A stretch of DNA of 11,092 nt from Martensiomyces pterosporus (lineage: Eukaryota > Kickxellomycota > Kickxellomycetes > Kickxellales > Kickxellaceae). A model generated the notes under the pieces. That model searched no databases and was not told the origin of the DNA. It saw nothing but the letters and a program-made list of their open reading frames with translations. The position numbers were made by a program, and so were the translations under genes. The DNA lies in contig MU604077.1 in assembly GCA_025201845.1 (NCBI GenBank), positions 1-11,092 of the forward strand, in the 5' to 3' direction. Positions 1-6,437 of this stretch are shown one piece after another. Positions within the stretch are counted from its first letter, which is position 1. Each line of letters begins with the position of its first letter.

Positions 1-577
1 ACATGGTCCAAACCAATGCCTGGATACAATCCACACGTGCGCAGACACACAAAACCACTCATGAAAGCAAGCAGCCGACATTGGTCCGCTGCCATCCCAC
101 TTGCTCAGGTGCAGTATTGACAGTCTGAGAAGGGAGCATGGCATGCTGCCCTAGTTTGTTTCAAACAAGCAATTGTGCTTGACAACAAACAGCTGCTTTA
201 TTGACAACCTCGGCACCAAGCCATCCTTTATAGCCGAGACACCCAAAATTGCCCAAGTTTGAAGTGGGCTGCCAATGAATACCAGTTCGTAGGGCACAGC
301 ACATATGCTTGTGGCGGATTTACCACGCGTTCCAAAATCACCAGAGGGCCGATACTTGTGCTTTAGAGCAATAAGAGTTCTCAAACAGGATGGCTGCCAA
401 GCATCTGCATTTGTAGTGTACCATCTGGCAGACCATCAAACAGCGAGTACTGCAAACACCATATACATTATTCTTAGTATTTTATTTCATTAGAAACTGG
501 ACAACACACACCTTGTGGAAGGGAACATTCAGCTGGTACTGATGGCAGAATGACATGACTGGGGCTAGATAGGTAAC
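1..577. other. Left-edge intergenic region
   Basis: No gene is securely supported here. The minus strand holds a TATAAAG element at 226-232. A frame opening with ATG at 95 stays open to the left edge (about 31 codons), so a gene running off the window is possible but has no recognisable protein. The AATAAA at 481-486 (minus strand) belongs to the acidic-protein gene whose stop codon is at 578-580. The small open frames at 151-384 and 305-493 show no family, signal peptide or composition bias and are probably chance. Confidence 0.5.
481..486 (-). terminator. AATAAA polyadenylation signal of the acidic secreted protein gene
   Basis: TTTATT on the plus strand reads AATAAA on the minus strand. 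It lies about 95 bases past the stop codon of the gene at 578-1147, a normal distance for a 3' UTR. The motif is seen directly; its use is inferred. Confidence 0.5.
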
Positions 578-1147
578 CTAGTTATCCACATCAGTGATAT
601 CAGCGGTCTTCGTTTTTATGGGGGTGTCATCATCGTCCTCATCATCATCGTCATCATCCTCGTCGTCATCATCCTCGTCGTCATCATCCTCGTCATCATC
701 ATCATCGTCGTCCTCATCATCGTCGTCCTCATCGTCGTCCTTCTCGTCATCCTTGTTATTACTGTGCTTGTTACGCTTCTCCAAATTATCGTCTTCGGTG
801 TTCTGGACATCGGTATCGTCGCCCTCATCATCATCGTCGCCCTCATCGTCATCATTGTCATCATCGTCATCCTCATCATCGTCATCGTCACCGTCATCGT
901 CACCGTCATCGTCCTCATCGTCATCGTCCTCATCGTCCTTCTTCTTGCCCTTGCCATGCTTTTCCTTCTTCTTGCCGTTTCCATGCTTGTTGCGCTTATC
1001 CAAAACAGCATTGCCCTGAGGGGCACTAAGGGCAGAATCGGCTGGGTTGGAAACACCAGTAGCACGGCGTCCATCAGCGCCGGGAGTAGGAAGAGCAGCG
1101 ACGGCGACGGCAGCAATAGCGATGGCAAAAATGATAGCGAGCTTCAT
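578..1147 (-). CDS. Small secreted Asp/Glu-rich protein with two Kex2-type sites
   Basis: 189 residues, family not recognised. Residues 1-18 form a signal peptide (Met-Lys-Leu, then Ile/Ala/Val, with likely cleavage near Ala17-Ala18). A spacer follows to about residue 48, then a Lys-Arg site at 51-52 within LDKRNKHGN and a Lys/Gly stretch to 70. A nearly pure Asp/Glu run covers about 71-121. A second Lys-Arg site lies at 124-125 within LEKRNKHSN, and a second acidic run covers about 132-174. The tail is Thr/Asp/Lys. Secreted Lys-Arg sites are typically cut by Kex2-type furin proteases in the Golgi, so this is probably a propeptide giving two acidic products beginning NKH. Upstream codons stay open to 1573, but I chose the Met at 1147 because it begins the signal peptide and lies about 126 bp from a TATA box. 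Calcium or metal binding, or pairing with the neighbouring basic proteins, is speculation. The serine-rich frame on the opposite strand is a shadow. Confidence 0.8.
   Translation of the reverse strand: MKLAIIFAIAIAAVAVAALPTPGADGRRATGVSNPADSALSAPQGNAVLDKRNKHGNGKKKEKHGKGKKKDDEDDDDEDDDGDDDGDDDDDEDDDDDNDDDEGDDDDEGDDTDVQNTEDDNLEKRNKHSNNKDDEKDDDEDDDDEDDDDDDDEDDDDEDDDDEDDDDDDEDDDDTPIKTKTADITDVDN
627..938. repeat. GAT/GAC/GAG triplet repeat tract inside the acidic gene
   Basis: Two blocks (about 627-750 and 815-938) consist almost only of Asp and Glu codons on the minus strand. Three 15-bp units stand in tandem at 651-695 (the third with one change), each encoding a pentapeptide of four Asp and one Glu. 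A 12-bp unit near 884-911 encodes Asp-Gly-Asp-Asp. GAT and GAC are mixed throughout, so this is not a pure microsatellite. The tract is probably unstable in length. Confidence 0.75.
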
Positions 1148-1272
1148 GGTAGGCGGCAGTGCAAAATGCAGAATGATAATGCGAGTGTGGTAGTGAAATG
1201 GGTTGAATTGAAGTAGTATTGTGTGTGTGCTGTGGTTGGTGAGGGGGGAATGGATGCTGAGGTTTCCCGTGC

Positions 1273-1280
1273 TTTTTATA
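1273..1280 (-). promoter_or_regulatory. TATA box (TATAAAAA) of the acidic secreted protein gene
   Basis: The minus strand reads TATAAAAA about 126 bp before the chosen ATG at 1147. The TATA-to-ATG distance is similar for the RNase T2 gene (137 bp) and the Gly/Lys-rich gene (about 148 bp), which supports these start choices. Confidence 0.6.
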
Positions 1281-2147
1281 CCCGAGTTGGCAGTGACCTG
1301 GCACTGGCTGTTCAGATGTGTCCAAAAAATGTATAATGCTGAGCAACAGTCCAAGAGCTCTGCGGTCGCACCAGTTGCAAAGCACATCTGAATTTCGCAA
1401 TACAAGATGAAAATCTCGATATCGTAGATTCGTAAATTTAGAAACGTGCGCATCTCTTCTGAGACATATGCAAGCAAATGTTTGCAAATCATGCACACAT
1501 ACAAAAGAGCAAGTGCACTCGAGAAGAGATGGATGATCCCATCACGAAAATAAATTAATTTACATGTAGCCAACAGGTATCCTCCAATTTATATGCACAA
1601 ACCGCGTCTAATTATATTTTCAGGAGCCAAAACGGGGGAGATGGTTTTCTTGGCAGCCTTTTCTTAGATGGACAATCGTCATACACTCCATAAATACGCT
1701 CACTTGTTGTTTCCGCAGACGCTTCCTTGTGTCCATATTGTCGACTAGTCTGCACAGGTATAATAAAACAAAGCAAAAATCCAGCGAGCATGTTGGATGA
1801 TTTCTCTGCGCATTGGATTGACTGGATGCTATTTTTGATGGTCCGTCGCAAGTGGGCGACAAAAGAAGTAGTTTATGACGGCCAAGGTGCTAGCAAACTT
1901 GTCCGGGTGCAATAGTTTAACGGCACATCACCGAGATGCCACCCGATATCTCGGTGTTTCGCCAGGCACTCCAGGTGTTGGAGGGCATCGGTGTTGTTGA
2001 CCGAGGTAGTTCTCACATTGAACAGGTCTGGATAAAGGTGAAAATCGCTAATCTATGCAAGCGCACAGGCAAATCAATTAATGTGAGAAATAGGAAAAGC
2101 ACCAGGCTTTCCACTTGGCTGGCACAACTGGAGTCGATGGCGGTGCA
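1281..2147. other. Intergenic region between the first two secreted-protein genes
   Basis: No confident gene. A perfect 9-bp inverted repeat lies at 1929-1937 and 1948-1956. A plus-strand open frame at 1936-2151 (71 residues) contains VLEGIGVVDR, reminiscent of the E2F winged helix, but it lacks the rest of that domain and overlaps the stop codon of the gene at 2148-2816, so I do not call it a gene. Overlapping minus-strand frames at 1612-1862 show no recognisable features. Confidence 0.45.
1929..1956. repeat. Perfect 9-bp inverted repeat (hairpin)
   Basis: CACCGAGAT at 1929-1937 is the exact reverse complement of ATCTCGGTG at 1948-1956, with a 10-base loop. It lies about 190 bp beyond the stop codon of the minus-strand gene at 2148-2816, where it could act in 3' UTR structure or transcription ending, or be a protein-binding dyad. 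The function is unknown. Confidence 0.5.
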
Positions 2148-2816
2148 CTAGATAGTGATTTCGTCGTCAGAGTCGGGCCCATCATCAGGAACAGCGCCAG
2201 GGGCATCAGCGCCGACAGCATTGTTGATCTCATCATCAGAATCGGAGCCTGAGTCGGGGGCAGCGGCACCAGGCGTGGCAAGGGGGGCAGGATCAGCACC
2301 AGCGACATCGCCAAGGTGAGCAAAACCAAGAGGCTTGTCATCCCTCTTGCTCTTGCTTTTCTTTCCCTTCCCTGCCTTTTTGGCCTTGCTTGTAGATTTT
2401 GAGGCATCGCCTTCTTTCTTATTGACAGTGTTGCCGTTGCCATTGCCGCTGCCGTTGCCATTCCCCTTTCCATTCCCCTTTCCATTTCCGGTTCCACTCC
2501 CCTTCCCCTTCCCCTTCCCTTTCCCTTTGGCCTTGCCTTTTCCCTGGGGGTTTTCTTTGCCTCCGTTACCGTTGCCATCAGCACTGCCATTGCTGTTGGC
2601 TACGCCACTACCCCCATCATCGGCAGGAACATCACCATGGTTGCGCACGGCAAGATGGTAGGTTGCGATGGGCTCGCGGAGAGCGTAATGGTTAAGAGTC
2701 GTGTGTGCAGCGGGTGCAGCGTTGTCGGGCTTGTTGCTAACGTGGTGGGCATTGCAGGTGCTGGGTACTGCGGTGGTGGCAGCTGCGACAAGAAATGCGG
2801 CGATAGAGAGCTTCAT
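2148..2816 (-). CDS. Small secreted Gly/Lys/Asn-rich protein with acidic repeated tail
   Basis: 222 residues, family not recognised. A signal peptide covers about 1-23 (MKLSIAAF start, likely cleavage after Cys21-Asn-Ala23). An ordinary-looking stretch runs to about 65. From about 68 to 130 the chain is Gly, Asn, Lys and Ser, with GKGKGK and GNGKGN repeats. A Lys/Ser-rich segment (132-158) ends in a Kex2-type Lys-Arg at 157-158. The C-terminal 62 residues are acidic and hold two related repeats, each starting Gly-Ala-Asp, rich in Pro/Ala, and ending in DSDDEI (192-197 and 215-220); Ser-Asp-Asp-Glu fits a casein-kinase-2-type site. The only Cys is in the signal peptide. The mature chain therefore joins a polycation to a polyanion, with a protease site between. 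It shares its Met-Lys-Leu opening, strand and spacing with the acidic gene downstream and the His/Arg-rich gene upstream. A structural, adhesive or effector role would be guesswork. Confidence 0.8.
   Translation of the reverse strand: MKLSIAAFLVAAATTAVPSTCNAHHVSNKPDNAAPAAHTTLNHYALREPIATYHLAVRNHGDVPADDGGSGVANSNGSADGNGNGGKENPQGKGKAKGKGKGKGKGSGTGNGKGNGKGNGNGSGNGNGNTVNKKEGDASKSTSKAKKAGKGKKSKSKRDDKPLGFAHLGDVAGADPAPLATPGAAAPDSGSDSDDEINNAVGADAPGAVPDDGPDSDDEITI
2431..2553. repeat. Low-complexity tract encoding Gly-Lys/Gly-Asn repeats
   Basis: Short units repeat in tandem. For example, the 12-bp unit CATTCCCCTTTC occurs twice at 2459-2482, followed by CCCCTT hexamers near 2499-2517. On the minus strand they encode the Gly-Lys/Gly-Asn part of the gene at 2148-2816. 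The tract is strongly strand-asymmetric (purine-rich on the coding strand) and probably varies in length. Confidence 0.7.
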
Positions 2817-3774
2817 TGCTTTCCCAGTTGGTTTGGTGTTGCTGTTTTTGGTATGAATGCGTGCGTGCTATGCTAAAGAATGGATGCAAGAACATGAATT
2901 GTGGTTGTTGCGATGAGTGTGTTGTGGTAGTGGCTTGGGTGGGTTTTGGTGATTCCTGTCGAACTTATATGCTAGCTTCAAAATGAACCTCCCTACGTTA
3001 GTGTTCACGACCAGCGTGTGTGTACAATAGGCTAGAAATAGCACTGGCAGCGTATTCACTGCTTTGCGTGGCGTGTGTTTCATGCGTTCAGCGCGTGTTT
3101 GTCTGGCTTCTCCTTGTGTGTTCTAGCAGATCCTCCTTCTGGAGACATGCGTGTATGCGCAGGTGGAAATAAAGCATGCGCTTTTACCAGGTTCGCTTTG
3201 TTCTTTTGGAGCCGTGATTAGCAGCACAATCACACAATGCTTGGAGCAAGTATAGGCTATCGCATGTAAAGCGTGGTCCCCCACATGCCTGGGAGAGCAT
3301 GCTGGTGTGCACATTTAGCGTGTGCCCACTTGCACCACACTTCATGTGCTATCTATATATACGTTAGCGCATGTGCAGTTTATGCATGGTTGGCTTGTGC
3401 CTTGTGGCAACCAGCTTGTGCACACACGGGAAAAAGCGAGCGCGTTGGCCTGGAAGTGCTGTTATTTGAAGTTTCACGAGCAGAGTGAAAGGAAAAATAA
3501 GGCGTCTATATGGAGTTGAGCCTGCACAACCTTGCTGCTTGGGCTGCCCACTTGGCTACCCACCACGTTCCCAGCATCATACGGTGTACGATCTGGGAAA
3601 CTGCAAAGGAATAAAAAAGCAGGTTTATCGCAAGGCAGCTCGTCACACATGGCTTGGTTGCACTGCTAGCCATAGAGTTTGTTTTGGACCAAGCAGCCAA
3701 GCTGTATAGCTTCAATATTAATCATCCACCTCTAAGCACAGCATACACAATATACTGGCAAAAATAGGCTGTGG
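2817..3774. other. Intergenic region between the second and third secreted-protein genes
   Basis: The first 150 bases are the promoter and leader of the gene at 2148-2816. From about 3100 to 3480 the DNA is rich in TG/CA steps and in GCATG and TGTGC words. A TATATATA (3354-3361) and a plus-strand AATAAA (3610-3615) bracket about 250 bp that encode no recognisable protein. No tRNA-like structure was found. Confidence 0.45.
2964..2969 (-). promoter_or_regulatory. TATA-like box (TATAAG) of the Gly/Lys-rich secreted protein gene
   Basis: The minus strand reads CATATAAG about 148 bp before the ATG at 2816, a distance like that at the acidic-protein and RNase T2 genes. It is not a perfect TATAAA. 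Confidence 0.45.
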
Positions 3775-4083
3775 TTAATAGCCGCTATCTTCATAGTAGT
3801 TGTCGTCCTTAACGCCACTGCTGGCACTGTATGACAAGTTAGCGGCACTGTACTTAGGGCTACGATGCTTGCGGTGATTCTTTCGACGTCTAGTGTGGCG
3901 GTGCCGGTGGCTGCTGTGACGAGTGTCTTGAGAATTCGGAGCACTTGTACAAGGCGGAGACGAGTAATAAGCGTCAACTGGTGCTGGCAAAGGTAGCGGC
4001 GCTTCTTCTTTTACCCGGATGGCAGACTTTTCTGTGGCTAGCGTAAAAGCGACGACGAGAAGAAACACGATGTACAGCTTCAT
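3775..4083 (-). CDS. Small secreted His/Arg-rich protein
   Basis: 102 residues, family not recognised. A hydrophobic signal peptide covers about 1-20 (MKLYIVFLLVVAF start). A Pro-rich segment with Glu-Glu follows to about 45, with the only Cys at 45. A very basic core spans about 55-75 (His, Arg, Lys and Ser, for example HRHRH and TRRRKNHRKH), and the tail is Tyr/Ser-rich and acidic (DDNYYEDSGY). The composition recalls histatin-type metal-binding and antimicrobial peptides, but that is resemblance, not homology. The Met at 4083 begins the signal peptide and has G at -3; a ten-T run (an A run on the coding strand) lies just upstream, and I see no TATA box. It is the third of three same-strand secreted genes opening ATG-AAG-CT. 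Its TAA stop is at 3775-3777; no AATAAA is visible beyond it. It is very likely a real gene of unknown function. Confidence 0.72.
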   Translation of the reverse strand: MKLYIVFLLVVAFTLATEKSAIRVKEEAPLPLPAPVDAYYSSPPCTSAPNSQDTRHSSHRHRHTRRRKNHRKHRSPKYSAANLSYSASSGVKDDNYYEDSGY

Positions 4084-4383
4084 TGCGCGATTTTTTTTTT
4101 GGATAGGATGTGCCAGTCAAACGTAGCAGCAAAAAGCATAGGGTGATCGGCAGTGTCAGCAACAGGACGCCTAAATGCATTCAAACACCGTGTGCTGTGA
4201 GGACAGGATTCAGACGACAGGCGCTGTGATCCGCAGCAGTAAACAGTCTACTCGTGCAATATGCTCCGAGACATGTTCAGCGTGGGCTTTTCCGAAATTG
4301 GCCCACGAGGCACCATTTCCGCTAGTAATTTATTAGATAGCTCTATGTCGCGAATACAGCCTTCAATTTACAAAGCAGCGTGT
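4084..4383. other. Promoter of the His/Arg-rich gene and 3' region of the transporter gene
   Basis: These 300 bases must hold the promoter of the minus-strand gene at 3775-4083 and the 3' end of the minus-strand transporter gene at 4384-5841. The transporter's AATAAA is at 4329-4334. No TATA box is evident. The plus-strand open frame that starts at 4261 overlaps the transporter and is not credible. Confidence 0.45.
4329..4334 (-). terminator. AATAAA polyadenylation signal of the transporter gene
   Basis: TTTATT on the plus strand reads AATAAA on the minus strand. It lies about 50 bases beyond the transporter's TAG stop (4384-4386), a typical place for cleavage and polyadenylation. Confidence 0.5.
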
Positions 4384-5841
4384 CTATATGGCGCCATATG
4401 CAGCATTGCCATTGTAGGCCAGCAGAGGTTCCGTGGTAATTTCTCCGCCTGGAGCCTGTCGCCTGCGTGATGCGTTAATCACATAGCGGACAGAGTCCAT
4501 AGCAGATCGTGCAAAAATAGCAAGCATCAGCAGCGTCAGCAGCCATAGTAGCATCTGGGTAAGAACGAGTGCAGAGAATGAGCTCCAAATATGCGTGACG
4601 TAGACAGTGGCCAATGCAAACGAGCCCACGGGGTAGACAGCTGCACACATGTCCAATTTACCACAATGCCAGCCGCTGCCAGAAGCAGCAGTCCTCAAAA
4701 GCTGGCCACCTGACCCTGGTGACTGGGCTCCTGCTTCGCTTCGTCCGTCCCGCGCACCATTATTTCTTCTTCGCCAGTGCTTGAGGATGACCAGCATATG
4801 GGAGTTAATGAACCAGGCAGCTGATATTGCCCAGAGCACGAGCCCCAACATGGCGCCTACAGCCATTGCGATTTCGCCCAGCAGAAGAGGTGCGCGCGCG
4901 GGGCCCACGGTGTCTGCCCAGATGCGGCGGCTTTGGATGCCTAGAGTCATGATGCCCAGCGCCAATTGCGCCAAGGGGGCAAGCGGGAAAGTGAAGTCCG
5001 ACAGATTATTATTGCGGAGTTGCCGTGCGGGTATGGCGGAGTTTGTGACGAGCTGCTTGATGTACCCCCCGGTGAATATCAGCGAGGGGCCGATGCTGGA
5101 TCCCCAGAGAACAAATGCGAGCATGAGGATGTTGGATGCATCCTTGGGTTCCAGAATCAGCGTGAGGTCGCTGGCTGTGGAGCTGGCTACGATGCTTGGC
5201 AGGAGCAGCAGATACCAGGGCAGCAGCTGGTGCGTGGTGCTTTGCTCGTCACCAGCATGCTGTGCTTCGACTGCAGCGTCCCTTTGGCGTCTTTGGATGC
5301 GACTGGCGCGAACGCAAACAAATATGTAAATAGGGGCGACCAGCACTGCCAATGCCAGGCTGGGCAATGCGCAGACACGCCACAGAACAAAGGCGATATC
5401 AGCCAGGAGTGGTGCGGAGGTGATGTCGATAATCCCCGAAAGGTTCGAGCATGTGGAGAACACCGACACGGGCAACAAGCACACAAACTCTATTGCGTGT
5501 TTGGGCGAAAAGGGCACTCGCAGGCGGTGGTGGATGGCCATCAGCAGGAAGCGTATGAGAAACACGGGCACCAGGATGAGCTGTAGGGCAAGGCCGAGAT
5601 ACGATATAATCAGTATGCAGAGGACAAGAAGCCCGCTGCTGTCGCTCATGTCCCCGGTTCCGCCATTCCTGCGGCTTCTGTTGCTACTGCTGCTATCGAG
5701 GTCGATGGATGTGTATGCTCGCCAGAGCTGTGAAAAGGTGTTGAGGGCGATGACTACTGTAAGCCACTGCACTGAAATAGACTCTAGGCCCGTGGCCGCC
5801 CATGCGACTGACCGCTGGAAGCGCTTAACGAACGACGCCAT
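4384..5841 (-). CDS. SLAC1/TehA/Mae1-type (TDT family) membrane transporter
   Basis: 485 residues, about ten membrane segments, roughly at 22-40, 70-101, 117-135, 145-178, 208-229, 238-258, 284-302, 319-346, 397-415 and 420-445. The pattern fits the fold of bacterial TehA, plant SLAC1, fission yeast malate permease Mae1 and yeast sulfite pump SSU1. Family-like elements are the opening helix with QWLTVV, LLLLPSIVASSTAS before helix 5, PLAPLAQLALGIMTLG (compare the family's Gly-Pro-Leu-Gly-Gln helix), and AVYPVGSFALATVY (compare the family's Phe-Pro-Leu-Gly-Val-Phe-Ala-Leu-Ala-Thr). Basic loops lie at 178-195 and 355-368, plus a long Ser/Gly-rich loop at 365-392. It should move anions such as malate or sulfite across a membrane, but the substrate cannot be read from sequence. 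Two ATGs are adjacent (5844 and 5841); I chose 5841 for A at -3 and G at +4. The frame is open to 6102, but that stretch looks like translated pyrimidine-rich leader; CTCTCCAG near 5890 could even be a 5' UTR splice acceptor. Confidence 0.7.
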   Translation of the reverse strand: MASFVKRFQRSVAWAATGLESISVQWLTVVIALNTFSQLWRAYTSIDLDSSSSNRSRRNGGTGDMSDSSGLLVLCILIISYLGLALQLILVPVFLIRFLLMAIHHRLRVPFSPKHAIEFVCLLPVSVFSTCSNLSGIIDITSAPLLADIAFVLWRVCALPSLALAVLVAPIYIFVCVRASRIQRRQRDAAVEAQHAGDEQSTTHQLLPWYLLLLPSIVASSTASDLTLILEPKDASNILMLAFVLWGSSIGPSLIFTGGYIKQLVTNSAIPARQLRNNNLSDFTFPLAPLAQLALGIMTLGIQSRRIWADTVGPARAPLLLGEIAMAVGAMLGLVLWAISAAWFINSHMLVILKHWRRRNNGARDGRSEAGAQSPGSGGQLLRTAASGSGWHCGKLDMCAAVYPVGSFALATVYVTHIWSSFSALVLTQMLLWLLTLLMLAIFARSAMDSVRYVINASRRRQAPGGEITTEPLLAYNGNAAYGAI

Positions 5842-6437
5842 CATATAAAGGTGCAAAATAATAAAGGGCGGCAAGGAGCAAAAGCATAGCTGGAGAGGAG
5901 AGAAAAGAAACAAGGCGGGCGAAGCGGGTTTATTTTTGGGTATATGTGAGAAAGAAAAGACAGTGCAAAGACAAGGCGAATGGAGAACGTGGGGCGAGCG
6001 TGAGGACTGCGTGATTCTTTCTTGATGGCTGGGGGGGGTGACGTCGAAGTCAATGCGCTGCAACGCCAGGATAGCGGCAGCTGAGCATAAACAAGCCCCC
6101 ACACACGCAGGTGCCTCTTGTTTCGCATTGGTCCCGCCTGTTTTGTGTGCCAGCCCCGCACTGGAAAATGATTATACTGAATTCCGCGCTTTGCGCACTT
6201 TCGCTTTTCTGAAGCTTAAAATGGCTTGAGCACTGAGGCCATTAGTGTGCTTTTTTCCTCTTCTTGTTTCTGGATAATGTGTTGCCTCTTTGCCACACCT
6301 GAGTGTGCTCTCCCGCCTTAAGCTCCACAAAGGTCGTGGGCGCTGGCATGAGTGTAGATAATGCCGTAGACTATATATATTTCTCTTTCGAAGGGGTCTC
6401 GAGCCAGAAAGAATAAAGTAATTAGAATGGAATAAAA
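5842..6437. other. Transporter promoter/leader and 3' flank of the RNase T2 gene
   Basis: The part nearest the transporter (5850-6010) is purine-rich on the plus strand, so the leader is pyrimidine-rich. A weak TATA-like element (TATACC) lies near 5940 and a CRE-like TGACGTC at 6039-6045. The part nearest the RNase gene has a TATATATA run (6369-6376) about 65 bp past its stop codon; on the minus strand this includes AATATA, a possible weak polyadenylation or efficiency element. No gene is seen. Confidence 0.45.
6039..6045. promoter_or_regulatory. CRE-like bZIP site (TGACGTC)
   Basis: TGACGTC followed by G matches seven of the eight bases of the ATF/CREB palindrome. It lies about 200 bp upstream of the transporter start. 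Fungal bZIP factors bind such sites, but one short match can occur by chance. Confidence 0.25.

Noticed and set aside
594..1019. Plus-strand frame of almost pure serine
   Set aside because: It is the antisense reading of the Asp/Glu codon tract (TCATC repeats) and has no signal peptide or promoter.
1148..1573. N-terminal extension of the acidic secreted protein
   Set aside because: The extra 142 residues lie across the TATA box and would bury the signal peptide inside the chain.
2335..2661. Plus-strand Leu/Pro/Phe-rich frame
   Set aside because: Antisense shadow of the Gly/Lys-rich gene's repeat tract.
4649..5586. Two plus-strand frames over 200 codons (4649-5329 and 4966-5586)
   Set aside because: They lie antisense to the transporter gene, and they lack membrane segments or any recognisable domain.
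5842..6102. 86-residue N-terminal extension of the transporter
   Set aside because: It reads as translated pyrimidine-rich leader (Pro, Ser, Phe, Leu, Cys) and lacks family similarity. The Met at 5841 has the better start context.
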